64,000 nucleotides of DNA from Zhouia spongiae (GTDB lineage Bacteria > Bacteroidota > Bacteroidia > Flavobacteriales > Flavobacteriaceae): contig NZ_CP094326.1 of NCBI RefSeq assembly GCF_022760175.1, forward strand, positions 248,001-312,000, in the 5' to 3' direction. A program made the position numbers and the translations under genes. Of this stretch, positions 8,278-18,459 are shown in pieces. The notes beneath the pieces are model-generated. The model was not told the origin of the DNA. It did not search any database and saw only the letters and a program-made list of their open reading frames with translations. The stretch's first letter is position 1. Each line of letters begins with the position of its first letter.

Positions 8278-8931
8278 ATGGTTTTAGATAAAGACACTGC
8301 AAAAAAAACAGCAGAACTTCTATTGCAAATTAATGCAATAAAGTTGAATCCGAAAAATCCTTTTACTTGGGCTTCAGGATGGAAGTCCCCTATTTACTGC
8401 GACAATAGGATAGTATTATCTTTCCCTCCCATCAGAAATTATATCAGGGAAAGTATGGCCAAGCAAATAGAACGGGAGTTCGGAACCCCTGATGTGATTG
8501 CCGGAGTAGCTACCGGAGCCATCGGCATCGGAATGCTCGTAGCCGAATACCTCGGGTTGCCATTTGTTTATGTTCGCCCTGAACCTAAAAAACACGGCAG
8601 AGGTAATCAAATAGAAGGTTTTTTAGACAGAGGACAGAATGTCGTAGTTGTTGAAGATCTGATCAGCACCGGAAAAAGTAGTTTAAATGCTGTAACTGCA
8701 CTTAAAGAACATGGAGCAAATGTGAAAGGCATGATTGCCATTTTCTCATATGGCTTCGACCTTGCTGTTGAGAACTTCAAAAAAGAACATTTAGACCTGC
8801 ATACACTTAGTAATTATGAGTTCTTGCTAGAACAAGCCATAGACACTAATTACATCACAGATAAAGATTTAGACACCCTAAAAAATTGGCGCGTGAATCC
8901 TGCCGATTGGAATAACACTTCAAAAGTATGA
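8278..8931 (+). CDS. pyrE: Orotate phosphoribosyltransferase
   Basis: Converts orotate and PRPP to orotidine 5'-monophosphate in de novo pyrimidine synthesis. The protein has 217 residues. The N-terminal WASGWKSPIYCDNR motif and the PRPP-binding loop VVVVEDLISTGKSS (from residue 122) are intact. YVRPEPKKHGRGNQIEG supplies the flexible catalytic loop with its lysine and histidine. It is followed with a 4-base ATGA overlap by an SRPBCC gene, so the two are cotranscribed. Its promoter must lie within the divergent NUDIX gene. Confidence 0.97.
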   Translation: MVLDKDTAKKTAELLLQINAIKLNPKNPFTWASGWKSPIYCDNRIVLSFPPIRNYIRESMAKQIEREFGTPDVIAGVATGAIGIGMLVAEYLGLPFVYVRPEPKKHGRGNQIEGFLDRGQNVVVVEDLISTGKSSLNAVTALKEHGANVKGMIAIFSYGFDLAVENFKKEHLDLHTLSNYEFLLEQAIDTNYITDKDLDTLKNWRVNPADWNNTSKV

Positions 8932-9320
8932 GGATAGAAAGTCCAAAAGCAACAGTAAACAAATCAAGAGAAGAACTCTTTGGCTTTTTAACTGACGTTA
9001 AGAACTTCGAAAAGTTAATGCCTGACAACATTAGTAAATTTGAAGTATTGGAAGACGATACGTTTTTATTCGCCCTAAGCGGCATGCCTGAAATCGTTTT
9101 AAAACTTCAGGAGAAAAACGAATTCGACAAAGTAAGCCTTGGTGCGGCCGGTGGGAAAATCCCGTTCAGTTTAACAGCAAACATCAACGAACTGGAGGCC
9201 GGCAAAAGTGAAGCAAACTTAATTTTTGAGGGCGATTTCAATCCGATGATGGCGATGATGGTAAAAGGCCCCATCACTAAATTTATCAATACCTTATCTG
9301 AAAAAATGGGAACCCTTTAA
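8928..9320 (+). CDS. SRPBCC family protein
   Basis: A 130-residue START/Bet v1-like protein (KSREELFGFLTDVKNFEKLM, then the terminal helix FINTLSEKMG). Such proteins bind hydrophobic ligands, and no enzymatic role is visible. The start codon overlaps the pyrE stop (ATGA), indicating translational coupling. The pairing with pyrE is common in Flavobacteriia. The gene ends 4 bases before the convergent birA stop. Confidence 0.88.
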   Translation: MRIESPKATVNKSREELFGFLTDVKNFEKLMPDNISKFEVLEDDTFLFALSGMPEIVLKLQEKNEFDKVSLGAAGGKIPFSLTANINELEAGKSEANLIFEGDFNPMMAMMVKGPITKFINTLSEKMGTL

Positions 9321-10048
9321 TACAGCAAACGAACTTCTTTTAGATCGAATTCCCTAAAGACTTCATCTTCTAATCGAAGGATCAGTTTTCCACTTTCAGA
9401 GACACCTTTTATAAAACCCATAAATAGCCTTCCCTCTTTATCTTTAAAAGTGGAAGGTTTATTTTTTCTGAATAATTTTTCCTCATATTTCACTTTTAAA
9501 ACATCAAACTCCTTCTCTTCAATAAACAAAGCATAATGCTGAAGATGAACCAGGATCTCCTGTAACAATTCATCAACGTTATACTGAATTCCAGTAATAG
9601 CCTTTAAAGAAGATGCCTGAGGCAGGTTATCAAACCCGGTCTGGTTCACATTTAGTCCGATACCGATAATCGCAGCTTCCAAATCGCGTCCTTTAACCAC
9701 ACTTTCTATTAAAATCCCGCAAATCTTTTTATCTCCTGACAAAATGTCGTTAGGCCATTTAATAGCCAGATCGGGAATCAAAAATTTTTTCAGGCTGTCA
9801 TATACGGCCAGAGAAACAGCCATACTAACGTAAAACAGCTCCTCATTTCTCAAACAACTGATACGCTTGAACACGCTAGTGGTAAGGTTCTTCCCTTCTT
9901 CTACTTTCCATGCCGCCCCCATTTGTCCTTTTCCCGATGTTTGGTGTTTTGCTATCACAGTCGTAAAATCATCTACCTTATTTATGGTACTCAGTTGCCG
10001 TAAAAAAGAATTTGTAGAGTCTATGGCATCAAGTTTGATTATTTTCAT
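9317..10048 (-). CDS. birA: Biotin--[acetyl-CoA-carboxylase] ligase
   Basis: Attaches biotin to the carboxyl carrier protein of acetyl-CoA carboxylase and other biotin enzymes. The 243 residues carry the catalytic domain only: DSTNSFLRQL, KHQTSGKGQMGAAW, the helix-loop IKWPNDIL, and GIGLNVNQTGF. There is no N-terminal winged helix, so it is a monofunctional ligase and not a repressor. It is divergent from the rsfS-ftsH operon across about 200 bases. Confidence 0.96.
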   Translation of the reverse strand: MKIIKLDAIDSTNSFLRQLSTINKVDDFTTVIAKHQTSGKGQMGAAWKVEEGKNLTTSVFKRISCLRNEELFYVSMAVSLAVYDSLKKFLIPDLAIKWPNDILSGDKKICGILIESVVKGRDLEAAIIGIGLNVNQTGFDNLPQASSLKAITGIQYNVDELLQEILVHLQHYALFIEEKEFDVLKVKYEEKLFRKNKPSTFKDKEGRLFMGFIKGVSESGKLILRLEDEVFREFDLKEVRLLY

Positions 10049-10113
10049 TTATTAATTCAGTATATTTACTTAAAATGTATGTTAATTAGAATAGCTATAA
10101 TGCCAAAAAATAA

Positions 10114-10121
10114 TAATTTTG
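10114..10121 (+). promoter_or_regulatory. Candidate -7 promoter element for rsfS operon
   Basis: TAATTTTG matches the Bacteroidota -7 consensus TAnnTTTG exactly. It lies 124 bases upstream of the rsfS start in the birA-rsfS intergenic region, the only long gap in front of this operon. Confidence 0.45.
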
Positions 10122-10244
10122 TGAAATGAGTTTTAGAGCGACTTTTTAAGCGCCAAGGCCTGGTCAAAATTAATTATTTTTTTGCTTTCTGAATTAATCC
10201 GAAAACAAAAAGCAAAAAACAACTGATGAAAATTTATAATATTA

Positions 10245-10613
10245 ATGACAAAAAAAAGCGGTAGTACAGATCAATTAATAACATCAATTATTAAAGGTAT
10301 TGAAGAAGTAAAGGGAAATGATATAAGTATCTTAGATCTGCGTGAAATAGAGAATACGGTTTGTGACTACTTTATTATCTGCAACGGTTCATCAAACACC
10401 CAAGTAAACGCTATTGTAAATTCTGTTGAAAAAATGGTCAATAAAGAAACCGGAGACAAGCCATGGCATGTTGAAGGTAGCGAGAATGCTGAATGGGTAC
10501 TTATCGACTTTGTGAACATCGTTGTACACGTCTTCCAAAAACACATTAGAGAATTTTATGATATCGAAGGCCTTTGGGGTGATGCCAAAATAACCGAGAT
10601 ATCTTCAAATTAA
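10245..10613 (+). CDS. rsfS: Ribosome silencing factor
   Basis: RsfS/Iojap protein of 122 residues that binds ribosomal protein L14 and blocks subunit joining in starvation. Typical segments are present: ISILDLREIENTVCDYFIIC, GSSNTQVNAI, KPWHVEG, WVLIDFVNIVVHVF and REFYDIEGLWGDA. It is the first gene of a run continuing through ftsH, the LUD gene, cdsA, psd and the acyl-CoA-binding protein gene. That order is conserved in flavobacteria. Confidence 0.96.
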   Translation: MTKKSGSTDQLITSIIKGIEEVKGNDISILDLREIENTVCDYFIICNGSSNTQVNAIVNSVEKMVNKETGDKPWHVEGSENAEWVLIDFVNIVVHVFQKHIREFYDIEGLWGDAKITEISSN

Positions 10614-10634
10614 TAACACTTTAGACAACAATTA

Positions 10635-12641
10635 ATGGCTAATAATAATCAAAATACAAAAAAACCTAAGTTTAGTTCATACTGGTTTTATGCAATTATT
10701 TTCCTGTTTTTAATAGGGTTTCAGTTTTTCTCGGGTGGATCCAGTTGGCAAAACCCTCCGGAGACAACCCTCCAACAAGTCGAAAACTATCTCAATGAAG
10801 GTGATGTCAAAAAAATCGAGATCATCAGAAATATCGGAAAAGCTAAAATATACCTTACAGAAGAGGCTAAAAAGAAAGAAGAACACAAAAAAGCAATAAG
10901 CAAATCTATCTTTCCAAGCTCGGCTGACACACCACAATACACCTGTGTTTATGGTGACCTGAAGCTCCTTCAGGAAAAACTGGACAAGGTTCTCGAACAA
11001 ACAAGCCAGCAAAATTCGGTTGAGATCCTTATTGACGACGAACCTAACTGGCTGGGCGATATCCTAGCGTATATTCTGCCTTTTATCATCCTGATCGCTA
11101 TCTGGATCTTCCTGATGAGAAGAATGTCAGGTGGAGGATCGGCCGGACCTGGAGGACAAATATTCAATATTGGTAAATCAAAAGCGAAGCTCTTTGACGA
11201 AAAGACCGATATGAAAGTTTCATTCAAGGATGTTGCCGGATTAGAAGGAGCTAAAGAAGAGGTGCAGGAAATCGTAGACTTCTTAAAGAATCCTGAAAGA
11301 TATACCTCCCTGGGTGGTAAAATCCCTAAAGGAGCCCTGTTGGTAGGCCCTCCGGGCACCGGTAAAACCCTATTAGCCAAAGCCGTAGCAGGAGAGGCCA
11401 AAGTTCCTTTCTTTTCACTGTCCGGTTCCGATTTTGTCGAAATGTTTGTAGGTGTAGGAGCATCAAGGGTAAGAGACCTTTTCAAACAGGCCAAAGACAA
11501 GTCGCCGTCGATCATCTTTATCGATGAGATTGACGCTATCGGTCGTGCCAGAGGCAAAAGCAACTTCACCGGAAGCAACGACGAACGTGAGAATACATTA
11601 AATCAGCTATTGACGGAAATGGATGGTTTCGGCACTAATACCAATGTAATTGTTTTAGCCGCCACAAACCGCGCTGATGTTCTTGATAAAGCATTAATGC
11701 GTGCCGGTCGTTTCGATCGTCAGATCTATGTCGATTTACCGGACTTAAGAGAGCGTAAAGAAATTTTCAATGTTCATTTACGCCCTATTAAAACAGCTGA
11801 GACCTTAGATCTGGACTTCCTTGCCAAACAAACACCCGGCTTTTCCGGAGCTGACATCGCCAACGTATGTAATGAAGCTGCCCTTATTGCTGCAAGAAAA
11901 GGCAAGAAAGCAGTAGACAAACAGGACTTTCTGGATGCTGTGGACAGAATTGTCGGTGGTTTAGAAAAGAAAAACAAAATCATCACCCCTGAAGAAAAGA
12001 AAACCATTGCTTTCCATGAGGCAGGTCATGCTACCGTAAGCTGGATGCTGGAACATGCCGCTCCACTGGTAAAAGTAACTATTGTTCCCCGTGGTCAAAG
12101 CCTGGGAGCTGCCTGGTACCTGCCGGAAGAAAGGCTCATTGTACGTACCGAACAAATGCTAGACGAAATGTGTGCTGCATTGGGCGGCAGAGCTGCCGAA
12201 AAAGTAATCTTTGATAAAATTTCAACCGGTGCCCTCAGTGACCTTGAGAAGGTAACAAAACAAGCAAAGGCCATGGTAACCATATATGGACTTAATGATA
12301 AAATCGGCAACCTGACCTATTACGATTCTCGCGGACAATCTGAGTATTCTTTCACAAAACCATATAGTGAAGAAACTGCCCAGATTATCGATAAAGAAAT
12401 ATCGAGAATTGTTGAAGAACAATACCAAAGAGCTATTGAGATACTGAGCCAGAATAAAGATAAACTTTCAGAGCTGGCTGACCGCCTCCTTGAAAAAGAA
12501 GTAATCTTTAAAGATGATTTAGAACGTATATTTGGTAAACGTCCTTTTACGAAAGAGGAAGAAGAAAATGTAGCGCCTGAAGAAACCATAGAAGAAAATC
12601 AAAACCAGGAAAGCAATCAAAGCGAAGAAACAATTAAATAA
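10635..12641 (+). CDS. ftsH: ATP-dependent zinc metalloprotease FtsH
   Basis: Membrane-anchored AAA+ protease for quality control of membrane proteins and regulators. The 668 residues run in the standard order. Two transmembrane helices lie near residues 15-33 and 142-162. The Walker A motif GPPGTGKT begins at residue 238, followed by Walker B ([11 protein letters not shown]) and the SRH region ([19 protein letters not shown]). The zinc motif HEAGH is at 461-465. An acidic C-terminal tail rich in glutamate ends the protein. It starts 21 bases after rsfS, so the two share a transcript. Confidence 0.98.
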   Translation: MANNNQNTKKPKFSSYWFYAIIFLFLIGFQFFSGGSSWQNPPETTLQQVENYLNEGDVKKIEIIRNIGKAKIYLTEEAKKKEEHKKAISKSIFPSSADTPQYTCVYGDLKLLQEKLDKVLEQTSQQNSVEILIDDEPNWLGDILAYILPFIILIAIWIFLMRRMSGGGSAGPGGQIFNIGKSKAKLFDEKTDMKVSFKDVAGLEGAKEEVQEIVDFLKNPERYTSLGGKIPKGALLVGPPGTGKTLLAKAVAGEAKVPFFSLSGSDFVEMFVGVGASRVRDLFKQAKDKSPSIIFIDEIDAIGRARGKSNFTGSNDERENTLNQLLTEMDGFGTNTNVIVLAATNRADVLDKALMRAGRFDRQIYVDLPDLRERKEIFNVHLRPIKTAETLDLDFLAKQTPGFSGADIANVCNEAALIAARKGKKAVDKQDFLDAVDRIVGGLEKKNKIITPEEKKTIAFHEAGHATVSWMLEHAAPLVKVTIVPRGQSLGAAWYLPEERLIVRTEQMLDEMCAALGGRAAEKVIFDKISTGALSDLEKVTKQAKAMVTIYGLNDKIGNLTYYDSRGQSEYSFTKPYSEETAQIIDKEISRIVEEQYQRAIEILSQNKDKLSELADRLLEKEVIFKDDLERIFGKRPFTKEEEENVAPEETIEENQNQESNQSEETIK

Positions 12642-12734
12642 CATTTATTTATCGACAAATTAACAGGTCAGTAATGATTTTTATAACTTTACGTTACATT
12701 TAGAATTAGAAATGGAGAAACCCCAAAATTGTAA

Positions 12735-13343
12735 ATGAACATATTTAAAAAAATTTTTGGCAACAAGAAAGAAGACAAACCCTCTGATAAACCATTAGAG
12801 TCCAGAGGGAAATTTATGCCGGAAATTAATTTTCCCATAGATGAAAAATTTACCATCAATTTTAGAAAAAACGGTGGTAAATTTTTGTATTGTGAAAATA
12901 CAGAAGAATTAAACGAAAATTTTCAAAATATTCTCACTGAGAATGATTGGGAGTCACATTATGCCTGTTGTTTATCAGATACCTTACAAAGACGGTTTTC
13001 CGGTTTCAATATAAACTTTGACAAAACTTGCCGCGATGCTACTTTTTTCATAACGACCTGTGAAAACCTGGTTGCCGACAACGGATCTATCTTGATAAAT
13101 TCTAACCAAATCGGAGAAAAAAAACTATTTGAACTACCTGACAACTTTATAGTCTATGCCACCACAAGTCAGCTTGTTGACACTATCGGCGAAGGGCTAA
13201 GAGGAATCAAATCAAAAAACAAGAGCCAGATCCCTACGAATATCACCACCATAAAACACTTTAGCCTTAAAGAGGAAAAAGATTTTCTGTCATACGGAAG
13301 TAGTTCAAAAAACCTATATTTGCTGCTATTGGAAGATCTTTAG
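12735..13343 (+). CDS. LUD domain protein (LutC/YkgG-like)
   Basis: A 202-residue protein with an LUD fold. Supporting segments are ADNGSILINSNQIGEKKLFELP and the terminal SYGSSSKNLYLLLLEDL. In lactate utilization systems LutC acts with LutA and LutB, which are absent here. This stand-alone copy between ftsH and cdsA is typical of Flavobacteriia, and its function is not established. It ends one base before cdsA, so it belongs to the same operon. Confidence 0.82.
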   Translation: MNIFKKIFGNKKEDKPSDKPLESRGKFMPEINFPIDEKFTINFRKNGGKFLYCENTEELNENFQNILTENDWESHYACCLSDTLQRRFSGFNINFDKTCRDATFFITTCENLVADNGSILINSNQIGEKKLFELPDNFIVYATTSQLVDTIGEGLRGIKSKNKSQIPTNITTIKHFSLKEEKDFLSYGSSSKNLYLLLLEDL

Positions 13344-13344
13344 A

Positions 13345-14160
13345 ATGAAAGAACTCGCAAAACGTGCCATCACCGGAATATTATATGTTTTCCTATTATT
13401 ATCTGCTGCTATTTTGCACACAGATGCTTTTGATTTTTTATTCCTTGCCTTTGGACTCATATGTCTTTATGAATTCAAAAAAATCATAAAATTAAGCGGA
13501 TATCATATTTTCATTGCTTTCCTGGCCTTATGGTGGGTATTTATATATATCCTTCCCGATGTATCGGAAAAACAACCTTTAATATACCTCCTGCTCCTTG
13601 TTTGTTTATCTGTAAACAGCTATCTGTTTACAAGACTTTACTCGAAAGAAAAGAGAAAGTTTTCCAATCTGAATAAATTCTTTATCAGCCTGTTTTACAT
13701 AGGAGGCGGATGCATCTTTCTGACGATGATCCCATATAGCAAAGACCATTTTGCAAAATCCTTGATTATTGGTATTTTTATATTAATATGGGTTAACGAT
13801 TCTTTCGCATATCTGGTGGGAAAATCGATCGGCAAAAACAAGTTATTCCCTTCGGTATCTCCTAAAAAGACCATTGAAGGTTTCGCAGGCGGAGTTATTT
13901 TCGCACTGGCCGGAGCTTATTTGTTGAACAGGTACACATCTGAACTAACACTTACCGAATGGCTGGTACTTGCCTTGGTTATAGTACTGACAGGAAATGT
14001 CGGGGATTTGGTAGAGTCTAAATTTAAAAGAACGGCAGGCGTAAAAGACAGTGGAGCTATTTTACCTGGCCACGGAGGTCTTCTCGACAGATTAGACAGT
14101 TTATTATTTGCTGCTCCTTTTGCTTATTTAACATTATTAATTTTCAACTATGTTTCATAA
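13345..14160 (+). CDS. cdsA: Phosphatidate cytidylyltransferase
   Basis: Makes CDP-diacylglycerol from phosphatidate and CTP in the inner membrane, the branch point of phospholipid synthesis. The protein has 271 residues and about seven transmembrane helices. The C-terminal CDS signature is present: SPKKTIEGFAGG, then GDLVESKFKRTAGVKDSGAI and PGHGGLLDRLDSLLFAAP. It overlaps psd by 11 bases, placing CDP-diacylglycerol synthesis and phosphatidylserine decarboxylation in one unit. Confidence 0.97.
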   Translation: MKELAKRAITGILYVFLLLSAAILHTDAFDFLFLAFGLICLYEFKKIIKLSGYHIFIAFLALWWVFIYILPDVSEKQPLIYLLLLVCLSVNSYLFTRLYSKEKRKFSNLNKFFISLFYIGGGCIFLTMIPYSKDHFAKSLIIGIFILIWVNDSFAYLVGKSIGKNKLFPSVSPKKTIEGFAGGVIFALAGAYLLNRYTSELTLTEWLVLALVIVLTGNVGDLVESKFKRTAGVKDSGAILPGHGGLLDRLDSLLFAAPFAYLTLLIFNYVS

Positions 14161-14797
14161 AGAAGGTCATAAGATTATTTTCTTTACGTTTTTATTCTCA
14201 GTGGTTATTGCCCTACTGGCAGAGTATTTCGTCACTTTAAACTGGTTAAGAACCATTATTCAACTGGCCGTAATCATTTTACTGGTACTTATCCTCCAGT
14301 TCTTCAGAAATCCAAAACGAAAAACTGATATTAACGATCATAATATAATTGCTCCTGTGGATGGAAAAGTGGTGGTAGTTGAAGAAGTTTTTGAAAAAGA
14401 ATACTTTAAGGACAAACGTATTCAGGTATCTATTTTCATGTCACCAATAAACGTACACGTAACAAGATATGCACTAGGGGGAATCGTTAAGTTCAGTAAG
14501 TACCACCCGGGAAAATATTTAGTGGCCTGGCATCCTAAGGCTTCTGAAGAAAACGAACGTACTACGATTGTGGTAGAGAACCCTTCATATGGTGAGGTTC
14601 TGTACAGGCAAATAGCAGGGGCACTGGCAAAACGAATAGTGAACTATGCCAAGGTAGGCGATAAAGTAGTTCAGGGAGAAGATGCCGGCTTTATAAAATT
14701 TGGCTCAAGAGTAGATGTATTCTTGCCCTTGACCGCAGATGTAAAAGTAGAAATTGGACAAAAAGTGAAAGGTGGTGTAGATGTAATCGCATCCTAA
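14150..14797 (+). CDS. psd: Phosphatidylserine decarboxylase family protein
   Basis: Pyruvoyl enzyme converting phosphatidylserine to phosphatidylethanolamine. It is the short form (215 residues) with an N-terminal membrane segment pair and the conserved PVDGKVVVVEEV and FMSPINVHVTRY. The self-cleavage Gly-Ser is G185-S186 (IKFGSRVDVFLP), where the serine becomes the pyruvoyl group. Its start overlaps the cdsA end, and the ACBP gene follows after 9 bases. Confidence 0.95.
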   Translation: MFHKEGHKIIFFTFLFSVVIALLAEYFVTLNWLRTIIQLAVIILLVLILQFFRNPKRKTDINDHNIIAPVDGKVVVVEEVFEKEYFKDKRIQVSIFMSPINVHVTRYALGGIVKFSKYHPGKYLVAWHPKASEENERTTIVVENPSYGEVLYRQIAGALAKRIVNYAKVGDKVVQGEDAGFIKFGSRVDVFLPLTADVKVEIGQKVKGGVDVIAS

Positions 14798-14806
14798 TCC
14801 TAAGGC

Positions 14807-15067
14807 ATGACAGACCAAGAATTAGATAAAGCTTTTCAAGAAGCTGTAGATGTAGTAAATAATTGCCAGGAGCCGTTTCCTGCCGATTTCCTATTGCGTT
14901 TATATGCCTACTATAAGAAAGCGACCCACAATATCGAACCTCCAAGCAGCAGAAAAGCCCTGATCAATGCATTTAAGGCAAATGCATTATTCCAAACCCG
15001 CGGCATTAGTGTCCGGGAAGCAAAAGAAAGGTACATCAATCTGGTTAATGATTATTTCAACTTATAA
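14807..15067 (+). CDS. Acyl-CoA-binding protein
   Basis: A small cytosolic ACBP of 86 residues that binds long-chain acyl-CoA esters. It shows the family pattern LDKAFQEAVDVVN, then LLRLYAYYKKATHN and a C-terminal AKERYINLVNDYF. The central region differs from eukaryotic ACBPs, as in other bacterial members. It is the last gene of the rsfS-to-ACBP run and is directly followed by a strong terminator. Confidence 0.9.
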   Translation: MTDQELDKAFQEAVDVVNNCQEPFPADFLLRLYAYYKKATHNIEPPSSRKALINAFKANALFQTRGISVREAKERYINLVNDYFNL

Positions 15068-15092
15068 AAAAGCCGCTATGTAGCGGCTTTTT
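15067..15092 (+). terminator. Rho-independent terminator after ACBP gene
   Basis: A perfect GCCGCTA/TAGCGGC stem is flanked by an A-run on the left and a T-run on the right, so it can act in both directions. It closes the rsfS-to-ACBP run and possibly valS from the other side. Confidence 0.88.
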
Positions 15093-15161
15093 AGTTACTT
15101 TTTACAGGAAGTTAAGTGTTATCGTTTACAATCATACGGAAGTTACCTACCCCGAATCAGT

Positions 15162-17798
15162 TTATTTCAGCGAGGCTATGCTCTCTTTTATAGTTTCGAT
15201 CTTCGCTACCGCATCGGCCTCTTTCTTACGCTCCATGGCCACTACCTTTTCGGGTGCCCCATTCACGAACTTATCATTCGACAGCTTCCCCCTTACAGAT
15301 TTCAAAAAGCCTTCGGTATACTTTAATTCAGTTTCGAGTTTTTCTATTTCCTCATCTATATTGATCGCCCCGCTTACCGGAATAAAATATTCATTCGATT
15401 TTACCCTGAATGAAAGCGCTCCTTCTACCTTATCATCAACATAGCTCAAATTATCGACATTCCCCAGCTTAACGATCACAGCATCAAACTGCCTGTCCTT
15501 TTTCTCATTGTTCAGCACAGCTAAATCAAGACCATCCTTAAAAGGAATATTCTTTTCTTTTCTTATCGTTCTTATCCCTGATACAACCTCAGCCGCAAAA
15601 ACAAAATCATTAATGATCTCAGTATTCACCGGATATAGCTCAGGCCATGTAGATACAATTAAGGCACTATCTACATCTCGTGCTTCTATATGCTGCCATA
15701 TTTCCTCTGTCAGGAAAGGCATAAAAGGGTGTAATATCCTTAAATTATTTTCAAAAAAGGCAATAACACCGGCATAAGTAACCGAATCGATCGGCGATTG
15801 GTATGCCGGCTTTACCATCTCTAATAACCAACTGCAAAAATCATCCCACACAAGCTTATAGGTTGCCATCAATGCATCCGATATCCTGTATTTATCAAAA
15901 TGATCTTCAATCTCAGCCAAGCTCTGGTTAAACTTAGCTTCATACCATTCTATAGCTACTTTTGCAGCCTCAGGTTGTTGGATACGATCTGAAACCTCCC
16001 AACCTTTTACCAAACGAAATGCATTCCATATCTTATTGGCAAAATTCTTTCCTTGCTGACACAAAGCCTCATCAAACAACAGGTCATTACCTGCTGCCGA
16101 ACTCAACAACAAACCAACCCTGACACCATCGGCCCCAAAATCTTCAATCAACTTCAACGCATCCGGAGAGTTTCCTAACGACTTCGACATTTTTCTGCGT
16201 TGTTTATCCCGCACCAATCCCGTCAAATACACATTAGTAAACGGCTTCTCGCCATCAAATTCATAGCCCGCAATAATCATTCGAGCTACCCAGAAAAATA
16301 AAATATCAGGCCCTGTAACCAGATCACTCGTCGGATAATAATACTTATACTCTTCATTTTCAGGATCGAGTACACCTCCAAAAACACTCATTGGCCATAA
16401 CCAGGAAGAAAACCATGTATCTAAAGCATCTTCATCCTGCCTAAGGTCATCGATCTCCAAAGAAGCATTTCCGGCTTTGACCCGGGCTAGTTTTAATGCG
16501 TCTTCCTTATTTTCGGCTACAACAAAATCTTCTTTTCCTTCACCATAATAATAAGCCGGTATCTGTTGTCCCCACCATAACTGACGGGAAATATTCCAGT
16601 CACGGATATTTTCCATCCAGTGACGGTAAGTGTTTTCAAACTTCTTCGGAAATAAATTGATTTCCTTTTCATCTCCAAGAACAGCTTCCAATGCAGGCTT
16701 AGCCAAAGCCTCCATCTTCAGAAACCACTGATCTGACAACCTTGGCTCTATCACTGCTTTTGTCCGCTCAGAAGTACCTACCTTATTCAGGTGGTTTTCT
16801 GTCTTTACCAAATGCCCCTTCTCCTCCAATTCTTTTACAATCTCCTTGCGGACTACAAAACGGTCTTTCCCTTCATAGTGTAATCCATAACTGTTTAAGG
16901 TAGCATCAGCATTAAAAATATCTATAACCTCTAACTGATGTTTATCGCCCAGGTTCTTATCATTTTCATCATGTGCAGGGGTTACCTTCAAACATCCGGT
17001 ACCAAATTCCACGTCTACATAATCATCTTCTATAATAGGGATCACCCTGTTAGAAATAGGCACTATAGCCTTCTTCCCTTTTAAATGCCTGTAACGATCA
17101 TCGTTCGGGTTTATACAAATGGCCGTATCTCCCAAAATAGTCTCAGGCCTGGTAGTCGCTATCGTAACACTCTCATCAGAACCTTCGATCTGATATGCCA
17201 AATAATACAAATACCCTTGCCTTTCTTCATAAATAACTTCTTCATCAGACAAAGTGGTTTTAGCTTCAGGGTCCCAGTTCACCATACGGTAACCTCTGTA
17301 AATAAGACCTTTTTTATAAAGGTCTACAAAAACTTTTATCACAGATGCTGACATATCGTCATCCATGGTAAATTTTGTCCTGTCCCAATCGCAGGAGCAT
17401 CCTAACTTCTTTAACTGCTCTAAAATAACGCCTCCATATTCATGAGTCCATTCCCAGGCATGCTTTAAAAACTCCTCTCTGCTAATATCGTTCTTGTTGA
17501 TTCCCTGTTCCTTAAGCCTGGCAACAACCTTGGCCTCTGTTGCAATAGAAGCATGGTCTGTACCCGGCACCCAACAAGCATTCATTCCTTTTAAACGCGC
17601 CCTCCTTATAAGGACATCCTGTATGGTATTGTTTAGCATATGTCCCATGTGTAAAACCCCTGTTACATTAGGCGGAGGGATGACAATGGCATATGGTTCT
17701 CTTTCATCAGGAACAGAATGAAAATAATTGTTCTTCATCCAGTGTTCATACCACTTCCCTTCAACACTATGGGCATCATATTTAGACGGAATATTCAT
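15162..17798 (-). CDS. valS: Valine--tRNA ligase
   Basis: Charges tRNA-Val. The 878-residue class I synthetase has the HIGH-type motif ([15 protein letters not shown] near residue 45), the editing domain ([16 protein letters not shown]), the [10 protein letters not shown] segment, and the KMSKS loop ([15 protein letters not shown]). It ends in the valine-specific C-terminal coiled coil ([19 protein letters not shown]). A TAnnTTTG element sits 32 bases upstream of the start. It is a single-gene unit convergent with the ACBP gene. Confidence 0.98.
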   Translation of the reverse strand: MNIPSKYDAHSVEGKWYEHWMKNNYFHSVPDEREPYAIVIPPPNVTGVLHMGHMLNNTIQDVLIRRARLKGMNACWVPGTDHASIATEAKVVARLKEQGINKNDISREEFLKHAWEWTHEYGGVILEQLKKLGCSCDWDRTKFTMDDDMSASVIKVFVDLYKKGLIYRGYRMVNWDPEAKTTLSDEEVIYEERQGYLYYLAYQIEGSDESVTIATTRPETILGDTAICINPNDDRYRHLKGKKAIVPISNRVIPIIEDDYVDVEFGTGCLKVTPAHDENDKNLGDKHQLEVIDIFNADATLNSYGLHYEGKDRFVVRKEIVKELEEKGHLVKTENHLNKVGTSERTKAVIEPRLSDQWFLKMEALAKPALEAVLGDEKEINLFPKKFENTYRHWMENIRDWNISRQLWWGQQIPAYYYGEGKEDFVVAENKEDALKLARVKAGNASLEIDDLRQDEDALDTWFSSWLWPMSVFGGVLDPENEEYKYYYPTSDLVTGPDILFFWVARMIIAGYEFDGEKPFTNVYLTGLVRDKQRRKMSKSLGNSPDALKLIEDFGADGVRVGLLLSSAAGNDLLFDEALCQQGKNFANKIWNAFRLVKGWEVSDRIQQPEAAKVAIEWYEAKFNQSLAEIEDHFDKYRISDALMATYKLVWDDFCSWLLEMVKPAYQSPIDSVTYAGVIAFFENNLRILHPFMPFLTEEIWQHIEARDVDSALIVSTWPELYPVNTEIINDFVFAAEVVSGIRTIRKEKNIPFKDGLDLAVLNNEKKDRQFDAVIVKLGNVDNLSYVDDKVEGALSFRVKSNEYFIPVSGAINIDEEIEKLETELKYTEGFLKSVRGKLSNDKFVNGAPEKVVAMERKKEADAVAKIETIKESIASLK

Positions 17799-17829
17799 AT
17801 TTGGAATGCTTTTTGTAATACTAAGAATG

Positions 17830-17837
17830 CAAAAGTA
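17830..17837 (-). promoter_or_regulatory. Candidate -7 promoter element for valS
   Basis: On the minus strand this reads TACTTTTG, an exact TAnnTTTG match, 32 bases before the valS start codon. Confidence 0.55.
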
Positions 17838-17928
17838 ATTATAACCTTTAAGATTATAAAAAGGTTTTCATTTATTTTGCACATCGAAAGAAAAGTATTT
17901 ATTTTTACGTTTCACCATAAAATCAGAT

Positions 17929-18321
17929 GTGATGAAAAAGTTAGTGATGTTTTTGTTTGTCGGCCTTATTAGTTATACGATGGCTGCTCAAGACAAAAAA
18001 GCTAAAATTGAATTCAAGGAAGAGACCATTGACTATGGAAAAATTTCAAAAGGCAGCAATGGTGTCAGAGTATTTGAATTTACGAACACCGGTGATGCCC
18101 CATTGGTAATTAGTAAAGCCTACTCCAGCTGTGGCTGTACAGTGCCTTCATGGCCTAAAGAGCCTATTGCTCCTGGAAAAAAAGGAAAAATAGAAATTAA
18201 GTACGACACCAATCGTCCTGGTCCGATAAGAAAGACCATTACCGTAATTACCAACACCGACAAAAAATCGGTCGCTTTAAAAATTAAAGGAACGGTAGCA
18301 ACAGACAACAGCTCCAGATAA
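17929..18321 (+). CDS. DUF1573 domain-containing secreted protein
   Basis: A 130-residue protein with a cleavable signal peptide (LVMFLFVGLISYTMAAQD) and one Ig-like DUF1573/ASPM-SPD-2-Hydin type domain. Diagnostic segments are IDYGKISKGSNGVRVFEFTN, SSCGCTVPSWPKEPIAPG and KKSVALKIKGTV. The paired cysteines of SSCGC are typical. The periplasmic role is unknown. It is divergent from valS. A TATTTTG sequence about 50 bases upstream is one base short of the consensus promoter element. Confidence 0.88.
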   Translation: MMKKLVMFLFVGLISYTMAAQDKKAKIEFKEETIDYGKISKGSNGVRVFEFTNTGDAPLVISKAYSSCGCTVPSWPKEPIAPGKKGKIEIKYDTNRPGPIRKTITVITNTDKKSVALKIKGTVATDNSSR

Positions 18322-18363
18322 AGATGGAAAAGCCTGTCTGAAAACTTCTTATAATTATTAAAT

Positions 18364-18433
18364 GTCAGGCTGAGTACAGTCGGAACCTACTGATCGACAT
18401 ATATGGTCAGTTACCGACTGCACTCAACCAGAC
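18364..18433. repeat. 70-nt palindromic element between convergent genes
   Basis: A 20-base arm (18364-18383) pairs with 18414-18433 at 17 of 20 positions. Inside, CTGATC at 18390-18395 pairs with GGTCAG at 18405-18410. The core CTGAGTnCAGTCG resembles the dispersed palindromic repeats I know from flavobacterial intergenic regions (inference from memory). It lies between the convergent DUF1573 and aspartyl protease genes and has no T-run, so it is not a standard terminator. Confidence 0.65.
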
Positions 18434-18459
18434 AACAAAAATACTGTTTAGACCTCTTT

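Noticed and set aside
10970-11578. 202-codon ORF antisense to ftsH
   Set aside because: It is a shadow frame. The ftsH frame on the other strand has all catalytic motifs.
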